NCBI RefSeq assembly: GCF_006459125.1
Contig: NZ_CP041070.1
Coordinates: 2,728,001-2,792,000 of the forward strand
Direction of reading: 5' to 3'
Origin: Halarcobacter anaerophilus
GTDB taxonomy: Bacteria; Campylobacterota; Campylobacteria; Campylobacterales; Arcobacteraceae
DNA length: 64,000 nt
This document shows positions 1 to 8,823 of this stretch, in pieces (positions within the stretch are counted from its first letter, which is position 1; each line of letters starts with the position of its first letter). A program made the translations under genes and the position numbers. The notes beneath the pieces are model-generated. The model was not told the DNA's origin. It did no database searches and worked only from the letters and a program-made list of their open reading frames with translations.

Positions 1-512
1 TCTGGTTGGACGGTTGTTCCGGATGCCATATGTCTTTTTTGGATATGGATGAAAGAATAATTGAACTTGCAAGATATATCGATATTGTATATAGTCCTTA
101 TGTTGATACAAAAGAGATTCCTCAAAATATTGATCTGTTTATAGTTGAGGGAGCAATAAGTACAGACCATGATTTAAAAATCATAAAAGAGATTAGAAAA
201 AATTCTAAAAAAATTTTGGCTTTGGGGGATTGTGCTATTACAGGGAATATCTCTTCTTTAAAGAATCTTGCGGGAACTCAAGCTGTTTTAGAAAAAGGTT
301 ATTTTGATTTGGCAGATTTAAACAAAGGACAATATCCTGATAAAATAGTGCCTAAACTGCTTGATAAAGTTATTCCTTTAAATGAAGCTGTAGATATTGA
401 TTATTTTGTACCTGGATGTCCAACTCCGGCTGATGCAATTTTTGAAGTTATAAAAGGTTTGATTGAAGGGATTAAAGTTGATGTTAGCAAATATACAAGA
501 TTTGGGCTTTAA
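1..512 (+). CDS. hoxY: NAD-reducing [NiFe]-hydrogenase small subunit HoxY (5' truncated)
   Basis: The small subunit of a group 3d bidirectional hydrogenase carries the proximal 4Fe-4S cluster between the NiFe site in HoxH and the diaphorase subunits HoxFU. The gene runs in from outside the window: the reading frame is open from base 3, and the first residues (WLDGCSGCHMS) already hold the CxxC pair, so the true start is upstream and the TTG at base 6 is not it. The other two expected cluster cysteines are visible in GDCAITGN (about residue 76) and PGCPTPAD (about 138). It ends 12 bases before hoxH. HoxE/F/U would be expected upstream but cannot be seen. Confidence 0.9.
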   Translation, partial: WLDGCSGCHMSFLDMDERIIELARYIDIVYSPYVDTKEIPQNIDLFIVEGAISTDHDLKIIKEIRKNSKKILALGDCAITGNISSLKNLAGTQAVLEKGYFDLADLNKGQYPDKIVPKLLDKVIPLNEAVDIDYFVPGCPTPADAIFEVIKGLIEGIKVDVSKYTRFGL

Positions 513-524
513 AAGGATTTTAAG

Positions 525-1952
525 ATGAATGAAAAAATTATTATTAGTCCTGTTACAAGAATAGAAGGACATGCCAAGATAACTATTGATTTAAATGAAA
601 AAAAAGAGGTTGAAGATGCAAGAATCCATGTAACCCAATACAGAGGTTTTGAAAAAATCTGCGAAGGCAGACCATACACGGAGATGCCAGCTCTTACAGC
701 TAGAACTTGTGGAATTTGTCCTGTAAGTCATGCCATAGCTTCCTCAAAAGCTTGTGATAATCTCCTTGCAGTTCGTCCGCCAAAAGCAGCTAGAAATTTA
801 AGAAGGATAATAAATCTAGCACAAATAGTTCAATCCCATGCTTTGAATTTTTACCATTTAAGCAGTCCGGATTTTGTATTTGGTTTTGATGCAAAACCCG
901 AAGATAGAAATATTTTTAAACTAATGCAGACAAATCCACAAATGGCAAAAGATGGGATAGATTTAAGAGCTTTTGGGCAAAAGATAATTGAAACTTTAGG
1001 TGGCAAAAGGATACATCCAACGTGGATAGTACCTGGAGGGGTTAGCCATGAAATAACAAAAGAGACCAAAGATTCTATTTTAAAACAAATACCCCAAGCT
1101 CTTGAAATAGCCCAAAGTGCTTTAAACTTTTTTGTACAAAATCTTCATAAATTTGATAAAGAGATAAACTCTTTTGCAAATTTTCCCTCACTGTTTATGG
1201 CACTTGTGAGTAAAAAAGGAAAACTTGAACATTATGACGGTCTTTTAAGCTTTATTGACAGCCAAGGAAAAGTTCTAGAAGATAAAATTGAACCAAAAGA
1301 TTATAAAAAATTTATCGGTGAAGCAGTTGAAGAGGACAGTTTCCTAAAATCTCCTTATTACAAACCTTTTGGATATAAAGAGGGGATGTATAGAGTAGGA
1401 GCCCTTGCAAGATTGAATGTGGCAAAAAAATGCGGAACTGCTTTAGCCGACAAAGAGTTTGAAAGGTTTAAAAATCTAAACAACGGGAAGCCTATACTTC
1501 ACTCTTTTTACTATCATTATGCAAGACTTATTGAGATTATTTATGCAATTGAGAGAATAGAAGAACTTCTAAATGAAGAAGAGACGTTAAATCCTCAAAT
1601 AAGAGCCCATGCCCAAATAAACAGAAATCAAGGTGTAGGATGTTCTGAAGCTCCAAGAGGCACTTTGTTTCATGATTACCAAGCAGATAATAACGGGATT
1701 ATTACAGGGGTTAATCTTATAATTGCAACAGGAAACAATAATCTTGCAATGAACAAAGGGGTAAAACAAGTAGCCCAAGCTTTTATTGACGGGAAAAATA
1801 TAAAAGATGGGGATTTAAACAGAGTTGAAGCAGTTATCAGATGTTTTGATCCTTGTCTAAGTTGCTCAACTCATGCTTTGGGAATTGTTTCCTCAATAAT
1901 TGAAATAAGAGATGAAAAAAAAGAAGTAATAAAAGAGATAAAAAGGGGTTAA
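525..1952 (+). CDS. hoxH: NAD-reducing [NiFe]-hydrogenase large subunit HoxH
   Basis: This is the catalytic subunit that holds the NiFe(CN)2CO centre and interconverts H2 with protons and electrons in the cytoplasm. Both ligand motifs are intact: RTCGICPVSH near residue 61 (Cys62, Cys65) and DPCLSCSTH near the C-terminus (Cys444, Cys447). After His450 there are 25 more residues, a typical maturation tail that an endopeptidase removes after nickel insertion. The next gene encodes that protease. At 475 aa it has the normal HoxH length. The start is ATG with AAGGA 8 bases upstream. Group 3d assignment follows from HoxY pairing and overall resemblance. Confidence 0.92.
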   Translation: MNEKIIISPVTRIEGHAKITIDLNEKKEVEDARIHVTQYRGFEKICEGRPYTEMPALTARTCGICPVSHAIASSKACDNLLAVRPPKAARNLRRIINLAQIVQSHALNFYHLSSPDFVFGFDAKPEDRNIFKLMQTNPQMAKDGIDLRAFGQKIIETLGGKRIHPTWIVPGGVSHEITKETKDSILKQIPQALEIAQSALNFFVQNLHKFDKEINSFANFPSLFMALVSKKGKLEHYDGLLSFIDSQGKVLEDKIEPKDYKKFIGEAVEEDSFLKSPYYKPFGYKEGMYRVGALARLNVAKKCGTALADKEFERFKNLNNGKPILHSFYYHYARLIEIIYAIERIEELLNEEETLNPQIRAHAQINRNQGVGCSEAPRGTLFHDYQADNNGIITGVNLIIATGNNNLAMNKGVKQVAQAFIDGKNIKDGDLNRVEAVIRCFDPCLSCSTHALGIVSSIIEIRDEKKEVIKEIKRG

Positions 1953-1953
1953 A

Positions 1954-2379
1954 TTGCAAATAATCATAGGGTTTGGAAATGAATTAAGAGGTGAAGATAG
2001 TTTTGGAATTGAGGTTTTAAAAAAACTTCAAAATTCAAATCTTTCTAATACAAAATTTATTTCAACTTTGCAATTAACTCCTGAACTTTGTTTGGAATTA
2101 AAAGAAGCAGAGAACATAATTTTTATTGATGCTGCTTACTCTTTGGATGAATCATATACTCTCTCCTGTTCTTTAAAACAGACAAATTTTTCAAACTCTG
2201 TTTCTCATCATTTAAGTATAGAAGTGATTTTAACAATGCTTGAAAAACTGTATGATAAAAAAATAGCTTTTGAGATTTTTTCAATGCAAACGAAAAATTT
2301 TGATAAAATTGTAAATAAAAAAAGATATGAAGAAGCTGTTAAAAAGACTGTAAATTTTATAAAAACAGCCAACTTTTAA
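1954..2379 (+). CDS. hoxW: Hydrogenase maturation endopeptidase HoxW/HyaD family
   Basis: This is a 141-aa aspartic-type protease predicted to clip the C-terminal tail of HoxH after nickel loading. The N-terminal GFGNELRGEDSFG has the family's nickel-sensing Asp/Glu context, and IIFIDAAY carries the second conserved acidic residue. The start is TTG one base after the hoxH stop, so it is translationally coupled. The stop codon lies in a hairpin shared with the convergent FBPase-like gene. The C-terminal half is weakly conserved, as is usual for this family. Confidence 0.85.
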   Translation: MQIIIGFGNELRGEDSFGIEVLKKLQNSNLSNTKFISTLQLTPELCLELKEAENIIFIDAAYSLDESYTLSCSLKQTNFSNSVSHHLSIEVILTMLEKLYDKKIAFEIFSMQTKNFDKIVNKKRYEEAVKKTVNFIKTANF

Positions 2380-2389
2380 GTTAGCTGTT
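2364..2389. terminator. Bidirectional hairpin between hoxW and the glycogen operon
   Basis: A 12-bp inverted repeat (AACAGCCAACTT / AAGTTAGCTGTT, one G-U-compatible mismatch) with a T-rich loop overlaps the stop codons of both convergent genes. It probably ends both the hox and the glycogen transcripts. Confidence 0.7.
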
Positions 2390-3223
2390 AAAAGAGTCTT
2401 CTACTGCCTGAATTTCCGTTTCAGAACCGAAATATATAGGCGTTTTTTGTTTTATATCTGTGCTTGTGATATCTAAAATTCGCCCTTTTTCACTTATTGC
2501 TCTACCACCTGCTTGCTCTATTATATAAGAGATAGGAAAAGCTTCAAAGATAGTTTCCAATTTACCTTCTGGAAACGATTTTGTTGCAGGAGAGCTGTAT
2601 ATTCCGCCTTTTTTAAATAATATTTGGTGAGTATCCAAAGATAAAGAGTCAGAAAATCTAAGTCTGTAGCCTTTGTTAAAAAAGCTGTCGACTAAAGCTC
2701 TGTGAGCATCACTCCATTCAGGAACCAATCCTGCTGTTGAGTTTATTTTTCCTTGTTTTTCCAAAGTTAAAGGATCTTGTTCTATAAACTCTCCGTTTTC
2801 AAAAGAGAAATAGATTACACCTTCTGTTTTTGAAGCAAATACTAATTGGAAAGTCGGACCATATGTAATATACATCGCAGCTTTTAAGTGAAAAGCATCC
2901 ATTTGCCCCTCATAAATTCCAAAAATCGAACCAAGTGCAAAATTTACATCTAATAGATCTAAGTTATCTATTGCTACATAACCTATTTTATATTTTCCAC
3001 CTTCATTTATAGTTGTATATTCTTTTTTGTATTTGCCTATAAATCCATGTACTGATTTAACTTTTTTAAACTCTCTTTGAATAACTTTAGAGCAGTATTC
3101 ATGGATACTCTCTCTCATTTGTATATCAGTTAAACCACTCTCTAAAAAACTTTGACAATCATCAAATACATTTTTTTCTATATCTTCTGCTATATTTGTG
3201 ATTGCATTAAAAACCGCTATCAT
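2381..3223 (-). CDS. Fructose-1,6-bisphosphatase class I homologue with altered metal-binding loops
   Basis: This is the last gene of the glycogen operon. The second half matches class I FBPase closely (DVNFALGSIFGIY, GKINSTAGL, GYRLRFSDSL, FFKKGGIYSSPA-like, AFPISYIIEQAGG). Two signature metal and phosphate loops are wrong, however. Where the family has SEE..DE, this protein reads GKYKKE (residues 63-68). Where it has DPLDGSS, it reads DNLDLLD (residues 86-92), with the Gly-Ser-Ser deleted. At 280 aa it is near Campylobacter FBPase length. Activity is doubtful; it could be a regulatory or redirected paralogue with a normal fbp elsewhere. The ATG start has AAGG upstream. Confidence 0.8.
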   Translation of the reverse strand: MIAVFNAITNIAEDIEKNVFDDCQSFLESGLTDIQMRESIHEYCSKVIQREFKKVKSVHGFIGKYKKEYTTINEGGKYKIGYVAIDNLDLLDVNFALGSIFGIYEGQMDAFHLKAAMYITYGPTFQLVFASKTEGVIYFSFENGEFIEQDPLTLEKQGKINSTAGLVPEWSDAHRALVDSFFNKGYRLRFSDSLSLDTHQILFKKGGIYSSPATKSFPEGKLETIFEAFPISYIIEQAGGRAISEKGRILDITSTDIKQKTPIYFGSETEIQAVEDSFNS

Positions 3224-3234
3224 AATAGTTTACC

Positions 3235-4821
3235 TTAACTTGTAATAAATATTCTAAAATCAATAAAATCAAAAATTGAGTTTTTATACTCTAAGTAATT
3301 TACTCTATCAAAATCGATGTTATTGTCGTTTATCATACCAAGTAATTCATTAAAATTCGATATATGCTCTTTTGTTCTATTTACACTGTATTCACTTGCA
3401 GTACCTGTTGTCATCAAAAATGCCCAGTCACTACTTTGTGCCAAAAGAAGCTCTCTTAGCATTTGAGTTAAAACTCTTGAGATATTTTTATCGTTTGTAT
3501 GAAAATACTCTTTTGCTTTCTCTTCCATTACATCTGCCATTTGATGAAGGTGTCTGTAAATCCAATCATTTCCTGAATTTAACCAAACATCATAATAACC
3601 TTTATCCCCCCATGAAGAAGGATTTGGATTTACAACCTGATTTTTAGGATACATTCCTAAATACTCCATTGGAGTCACTGCTTTCATAACTTTATGTTTA
3701 TCTATTTGTCTAAACATATTGCATAAAAATTCAGGACCTTCGAACCACCAATGTCCGAAAAGTTCTGCATCGTAAGGTGAAACTACCATTGGAATTCTAT
3801 TCATTAAAGTGCCCAAATGATCGAACTGAAGCTCTCTGTGCCAATGAAAATTTTCGGCATGCTCTTTTGTTTTATTTTCCGCAATCCAAGGATCGTAAGC
3901 CTCTTTATAATCGCTTGTTCCCGTAATTTTATGATATTTAAATCCCGTAAATACTCTAATACCGTCCGGATTTATATAAGGTTTTATATAATCAAAATCC
4001 AAATCATAACCGATATCCCTATAAAAATCTCTATATTCAAAATCTCCGGGATACCCCTCTTTTGAACTCCAAACTTGTTTTGAAGACAAAGCATCTCTGG
4101 CAAAAGCGGCAACTCCTGTTGGAGTATAAGTAGGAGTATAAACACCGTTTAACGCAGTAGGTCTTCCGTAAGTTAAAGCATGAGAATCTACAATAAAAAA
4201 TTTAATACCTTTTTCATTTAAAATTTTATCCAGACCGTCATAATAAGCACATTCAGGAAGCCAAATTCCGTTTGGTTTTTTGCCGAAATGTTTTTCATGA
4301 GCTTGAACGGCTATCTCTATTTGAGTTCTAACAGAGTGTTCATTTACGCTTAAAATAGGAAGATAACCGTGAGTTGCCCCGCAAGTAATAACTTCAAGAC
4401 TTCCGTTATAATAAAAATGTTTATATCCGTTTAATACATTCCCTGCTAAAAAACCTTCAAAAAACTCTTTTGTCTGAACAAACAGATCTCTGTAAAAGTG
4501 AGCTAAAGGATGAAAATATTCATCACCTCTTGTTCTTTCTATCTCTTTATTTCCCAATTCAATATGAGTATCTAAATATTTTCTATATTTTTTCATAAGA
4601 TGTTCATCTGATAACATCTCTGCAAGAGGTGGGGTAACAGAAGTTGTTAGTCTAAAATGAACATTCTCTTCTTCAAGTTTTTTCAGTCTTCTTAAAAGAG
4701 GAATATAGCACTCAGTAATTGCTTCAAAAAGCCAATGTTCTTCCAAAAAATTTTCATATTTCGGATGTTTTACAAAGGGTAAATGAGAATGCAGTATAGG
4801 TACCCAATACCCTTTAATCAT
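3235..4821 (-). CDS. GH57 1,4-alpha-glucan branching enzyme (DUF1957 type)
   Basis: This enzyme makes alpha-1,6 branches in glycogen by a retaining GH57 mechanism, unrelated to the usual GH13 GlgB. Visible GH57 motifs are HSHLPFV (residue 11), GIWLPECAY with the nucleophile Glu190, and YDAELFGHWWFEGP with the acid/base Asp351, followed by a C-terminal helical domain with the SSDWAFL signature. Its 528 aa fits the Thermococcus/Mycobacterium type. It overlaps the DUF4912 gene by 8 bases and lies 11 bases before the FBPase-like gene. Specific branching activity is inferred from the family. Confidence 0.9.
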   Translation of the reverse strand: MIKGYWVPILHSHLPFVKHPKYENFLEEHWLFEAITECYIPLLRRLKKLEEENVHFRLTTSVTPPLAEMLSDEHLMKKYRKYLDTHIELGNKEIERTRGDEYFHPLAHFYRDLFVQTKEFFEGFLAGNVLNGYKHFYYNGSLEVITCGATHGYLPILSVNEHSVRTQIEIAVQAHEKHFGKKPNGIWLPECAYYDGLDKILNEKGIKFFIVDSHALTYGRPTALNGVYTPTYTPTGVAAFARDALSSKQVWSSKEGYPGDFEYRDFYRDIGYDLDFDYIKPYINPDGIRVFTGFKYHKITGTSDYKEAYDPWIAENKTKEHAENFHWHRELQFDHLGTLMNRIPMVVSPYDAELFGHWWFEGPEFLCNMFRQIDKHKVMKAVTPMEYLGMYPKNQVVNPNPSSWGDKGYYDVWLNSGNDWIYRHLHQMADVMEEKAKEYFHTNDKNISRVLTQMLRELLLAQSSDWAFLMTTGTASEYSVNRTKEHISNFNELLGMINDNNIDFDRVNYLEYKNSIFDFIDFRIFITS

Positions 4822-5464
4822 TTTTTTTACCTTTCAAAAAAGATGATGAAGAAACCCCCGCTTTTTCTCCCTCTTGAATAAAGTTTCTTAATCTTTGAAG
4901 CTCTTCTATATATTTTGAAGAAGAACCAGCTTGATCAAAATGTTCAATTGTACTTCTTACGATTTCACTCCAGCTATAACCTTTTTTGATTAGAAGATCA
5001 TATTCGTCTTGACTTGGAAAATTTATTTTTGAAGAGAAAGTATGCACCATATTTGAACTAAAAAGTTCTTTAAATTCTCCATCTTCAACAGTTCCTACTT
5101 TTACTACGATATCCATATCTTCAAATTTTGAATTTATATAATAATCCCCTAATGCAAATGATGAATCAAAACTATATAATTCATTTCCGTCAATATCATC
5201 AATTTTAAAATAGAGTTTCTCTTTTCCTAAATCAATACTCTTTTCAAAAAGCGTTTCATCACTTACTTCCCAATATACAAAATATTTTTCTGTATTTACA
5301 AGGATAATTCTTAGAGTATCTTTGTTATATCTGCTAGGGATTTCATATTCTGTCTCTAAAGGTTTAACTTCTGATGCAAAATTATCTATTGCATGTGAAG
5401 CACTAGAAAAATCATTTTCATTTTCCAAACTCTCTTTAATCAAATTTTCTGAATCTGTTTTCAT
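4814..5464 (-). CDS. DUF4912 domain protein, partner of the GH57 branching enzyme
   Basis: This 216-aa soluble protein has no signal peptide. The middle (about residues 43-130) resembles DUF4912, with RYNKDTLRIILVNTEKYFVYW as its entry strand and a run of beta strands that suggests an immunoglobulin-like or carbohydrate-binding fold. The N-terminus is acidic and low-complexity, and the C-terminus is helical. Its stop overlaps the branching enzyme start by 8 bases, so the two are made together. I infer a glucan-binding or scaffolding role; no catalytic motif is visible. Confidence 0.65.
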   Translation of the reverse strand: MKTDSENLIKESLENENDFSSASHAIDNFASEVKPLETEYEIPSRYNKDTLRIILVNTEKYFVYWEVSDETLFEKSIDLGKEKLYFKIDDIDGNELYSFDSSFALGDYYINSKFEDMDIVVKVGTVEDGEFKELFSSNMVHTFSSKINFPSQDEYDLLIKKGYSWSEIVRSTIEHFDQAGSSSKYIEELQRLRNFIQEGEKAGVSSSSFLKGKKND

Positions 5465-5533
5465 AATTTTTCCTAATATAAATTTATCTTTTTATTATAC
5501 TTAAAATATTGTTACAATTTTGTAATAAACTGT

Positions 5534-7150
5534 CTAAATATTGTTAAATATTCCTTTTGCAATCTCTAAAGCCTCTTTTTGAATCTGTTTTAGATGCTCT
5601 TCTCCTTTGAAACTCTCTGCATATATTTTATATATATCTTCAGTTCCCGATGGTCTGATTGCAAACCAGCCATTTTGTGTAACAACTTTTAAACCGCCTA
5701 TTGAAGCACCGTTATCAGCCTTAGTCAAAATATTTTCTATTTTTTCTCCAGCCAAAATTTTTTGTTTGATATCTTCAGGTTTTAAATTTTTCAAAGCCTT
5801 TTTTTGTTCTACGTTTGCAGCCGCATCTAATCTTCCGTAAACAGGTTTTCCAAATTTTTCAACCAAAGCATCGTAATACTCACCCGGATCTTTTTTGGTT
5901 TTTGCCAAAATCTCAACAGCCAAAAGATTTAAAATAATTCCATCTTTGTCTGTACTCCAAACCTCACCGTTTTTTCTTAGAAAAGAAGCTCCCGCACTCT
6001 CCTCACCTCCAAAGAAAATTTTCTTTTCTATAAAAGGTTTTACAAACCATTTAAAACCGACAGGGGTTTCAAAAACCTCTTTTTGATTATCTTGAACAAC
6101 TCTATTTATCATGGAACTACTAACAAGTGTTTTTCCTACACCTAGTCTACCGAAATCTCTATTTTTTGACAAATAATCAATAACAACAGAGAGATAATGA
6201 TTAGGATTTAAAAGTCCTTTGCTTTTTGTCACTATACCGTGTCTGTCAAAATCGGTATCATTTCCAAAAGCTATATCAAACTTATCTTTTAGATCAATAA
6301 GTCCTGCCATAGCATAAGATGAAGAGCAGTCCATTCTTATCTTTCCGTCTTTATCGCAATGCATAAAAGAGAAAGTAAAATCAGCAGTAGCATTAAAAAT
6401 TTCCATATTTAAATTATATTTTTTCTTTATAGCTTTGTAATAAGCCATTCCCGAACCACCCATGGCATCAGCACCTATTTTAAGATTGGCTTGTTTGATA
6501 ATATCCATATCTATTACATTTGACAAATCTTCCACATAAGGAGTTATAAAATCATATTCAGATAAAAACCTACTTTTTAATGCCTCTTTAAAAGATAAAA
6601 TTTTTACATCTTTTAAACCGTTTTTTAAAATTTCATTCGCTCTTTGTTCTATTATTTTCGTAATAGATTCATCTGCCGGTCCACCGTCACTGAAATTGTA
6701 TTTAAATCCTCCGTCACTTGGTGGATTGTGTGAAGGTGTTATTACTATCCCGTCAGAATTTTCATGGGTTAAGATAGCATGAGATATAACAGGTGTCGGA
6801 GTATATTCAAAATCTTTTGCATAATAAGTCTCTATTTTATTTGCGGCTAATACTTCCAACGTAGTTCGATGAGCAGGAATCGACAAAGCATGAGTATCCA
6901 TTCCCAAAAAAAGTTTTGATACTCCTTTTTGCAGATGAAATTCCGCTACTGCTTGAGCCATGGCTTTTATATGATTTTCATTAAAACTATTTTTTGAAGC
7001 ACTTCCTCTATGTCCTGAGGTTCCAAAAGATACCATATGAGAAGGATTATTTATATCAGGAACTTTAAGATAATAATCACTTATCAAGTTTGGTATATTT
7101 TCTAAAATCTCTTTAGGTGCTTTTTTGCCTGCAAATTCACTAATGCCCAT
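5534..7150 (-). CDS. pgm: Phosphoglucomutase, alpha-D-glucose specific
   Basis: It interconverts glucose-6-phosphate and glucose-1-phosphate, linking glycolysis to glycogen. All four active-site loops are present: FGTSGHRG (about residue 42), the phosphoserine loop VITPSHNPPSDGG (about 138), the metal loop GNDTDFDRHG (about 297), and the phosphate loop RPSGTEDIYKIYAES near the C-terminus. Its 538 aa matches the E. coli Pgm type. It sits 20 bases after the phosphorylase gene. The ATG has AGGAG a few bases upstream. Unlike some of its neighbours, its active site looks intact. Confidence 0.95.
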   Translation of the reverse strand: MGISEFAGKKAPKEILENIPNLISDYYLKVPDINNPSHMVSFGTSGHRGSASKNSFNENHIKAMAQAVAEFHLQKGVSKLFLGMDTHALSIPAHRTTLEVLAANKIETYYAKDFEYTPTPVISHAILTHENSDGIVITPSHNPPSDGGFKYNFSDGGPADESITKIIEQRANEILKNGLKDVKILSFKEALKSRFLSEYDFITPYVEDLSNVIDMDIIKQANLKIGADAMGGSGMAYYKAIKKKYNLNMEIFNATADFTFSFMHCDKDGKIRMDCSSSYAMAGLIDLKDKFDIAFGNDTDFDRHGIVTKSKGLLNPNHYLSVVIDYLSKNRDFGRLGVGKTLVSSSMINRVVQDNQKEVFETPVGFKWFVKPFIEKKIFFGGEESAGASFLRKNGEVWSTDKDGIILNLLAVEILAKTKKDPGEYYDALVEKFGKPVYGRLDAAANVEQKKALKNLKPEDIKQKILAGEKIENILTKADNGASIGGLKVVTQNGWFAIRPSGTEDIYKIYAESFKGEEHLKQIQKEALEIAKGIFNNI

Positions 7151-7170
7151 TTTTACTCCTATTTTAAAAT

Positions 7171-8814
7171 TTATGCATTATACATCAAAGTATAATATTC
7201 ATGAACCATTCTTCCTGAATCAAAAGCAGGAATTACATCTGAAATAGAATTTTTCTTAATATCTAACCACTCCTTTTTATTGTCGTAATATAGAGGTATA
7301 ATTTTATTTTCCAAAATATCCATTAAGTTTTTATTATCTAATCTATCTTGCTCTTCTATAGAGAGTCCTCTTCCTTCTGTAGGTATGGTAAAAGAGTTTA
7401 CTCCTTCTCTGCAAAATTCAGGATGCCAACCGTCGGCAATAGATAAATTAATTGCTCCGTTCATAGCTGCACTCATTCCGCTGGTTCCGCTGGCTTCTCT
7501 TGTAACTCTTGGAGTATTCAGCCAAATATCCGCTCCTTTTTTAAGCTTCATAGATAAATCCAATTCATACCCTACTAATACTGCTATATTTTTATGAGAT
7601 CTTGCCATATGAGTTATCTCATTAAAAATATTAATAGCTTGAGAGTCAAAAGGGTAAGGTTTTCCTGCCCAGATAATCTGAATAGGATATTTTTGATTAT
7701 TAATTAGATTCTCAAATCTTTGTAAATCATATTTTAAAAGTCCCGGTCTTTTGTATTCGGCAAATCTTCTTGCCCAGACTATTGTTAAGATTTCAGGATC
7801 AAACATTTTTCCCGTTTGATTTGCAACCTCATCAAAGAGCATTCTTTTTAAATGTTTTTTTCTGGCTGCTAATTCAAAATCTTCATGCTCGTCTAAAGCT
7901 CTTAAAAGTGATTTATCGACCCAATATCTTCTGTTTTGAGCATTTGTAATGGATATTATTTTACATCTGTTTTCTACTTCTTTCCACATATCGTTTGCAA
8001 CATCCCCATGTATTTTAGATACACCGTTTGCAATTTTTGACATTTTTAATGCTCCTACGGTAAGTGAAAACTTCTCTTTTTTTATTCCCGTTATTTTTCG
8101 TACTTCTTCTAAAGGTGTTTGTCCAAAAAATCCCATTTTTGATAAAAAAGTAATTTTATGCTCTTCATTCCCTGCTTTTTCAGGTGTATGAGTTGTAAAA
8201 ACTACTCTTTTTTTAACTTCATTTATATCTTTAAATTTTTGATAAAGTTCAAATGCCATAGGAAGAGAGTGCCCTTCATTCATATGATAAATTTCAGGAT
8301 TAATTCCCAACTCCTCTAAAACTCTTGTTCCCCCTACTCCAAGAACAATCTCTTGGGCAACTCTTGTTTCACTGTTTGAATCATAAAGTTTATGAGTAAT
8401 TGTTCTTGATAAATAGTCGTTTTCAGGAATATCCGTTGATAAAAGAATTAAAGGAGCACAATTAAAAAGTTCGCTAGGAACCAAATATGCTCTAACAAAC
8501 ACTTTTTTCCCGTTTATATCCACACTTACAGTTATATTTAAATCTTCTAAAAAATAGTATCTTTTTCTTCTAAATTCTATTTTTAAGTATCTATCTTCAT
8601 CTCTACCTTGATCATAATACCCATAACTCCAAAGCATTCCCACACCTATTAGATTTTGTTTTAAGTCATAAGCACTTCTCATATGAGATCCTGCTAAAAA
8701 TCCCAGTCCTCCTGAATATATTTTCAAAGCTTGATGAATAGCAAACTCCATTGAAAAATATGCAACACTTTTTGAATATAATTTATCAATCTCATATTTA
8801 TGTAAAAGACTCAT
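7171..8814 (-). CDS. glgP: GT35 alpha-glucan phosphorylase family protein lacking the PLP lysine
   Basis: The fold and motifs are those of a short GT35 phosphorylase (547 aa, without the N-terminal DUF3417 region): YFSMEFAIHQALKIYSGGLG at residue 19, HMNEGHSLP, IVWARRFAEYKRPG and EASGTSGM. Phosphorylases hold pyridoxal phosphate by a lysine directly after that last GxSGM/GNM motif. Here the residue is Ser448 (codon AGT, 7471-7473), followed by AAMNGAINLSIADGW. Either the enzyme works without a Schiff base or it no longer phosphorolyses glucan. It lies between glgA and pgm, where glycogen phosphorylase is expected. Confidence 0.85.
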   Translation of the reverse strand: MSLLHKYEIDKLYSKSVAYFSMEFAIHQALKIYSGGLGFLAGSHMRSAYDLKQNLIGVGMLWSYGYYDQGRDEDRYLKIEFRRKRYYFLEDLNITVSVDINGKKVFVRAYLVPSELFNCAPLILLSTDIPENDYLSRTITHKLYDSNSETRVAQEIVLGVGGTRVLEELGINPEIYHMNEGHSLPMAFELYQKFKDINEVKKRVVFTTHTPEKAGNEEHKITFLSKMGFFGQTPLEEVRKITGIKKEKFSLTVGALKMSKIANGVSKIHGDVANDMWKEVENRCKIISITNAQNRRYWVDKSLLRALDEHEDFELAARKKHLKRMLFDEVANQTGKMFDPEILTIVWARRFAEYKRPGLLKYDLQRFENLINNQKYPIQIIWAGKPYPFDSQAINIFNEITHMARSHKNIAVLVGYELDLSMKLKKGADIWLNTPRVTREASGTSGMSAAMNGAINLSIADGWHPEFCREGVNSFTIPTEGRGLSIEEQDRLDNKNLMDILENKIIPLYYDNKKEWLDIKKNSISDVIPAFDSGRMVHEYYTLMYNA

Positions 8815-8823
8815 CTATTTCCT

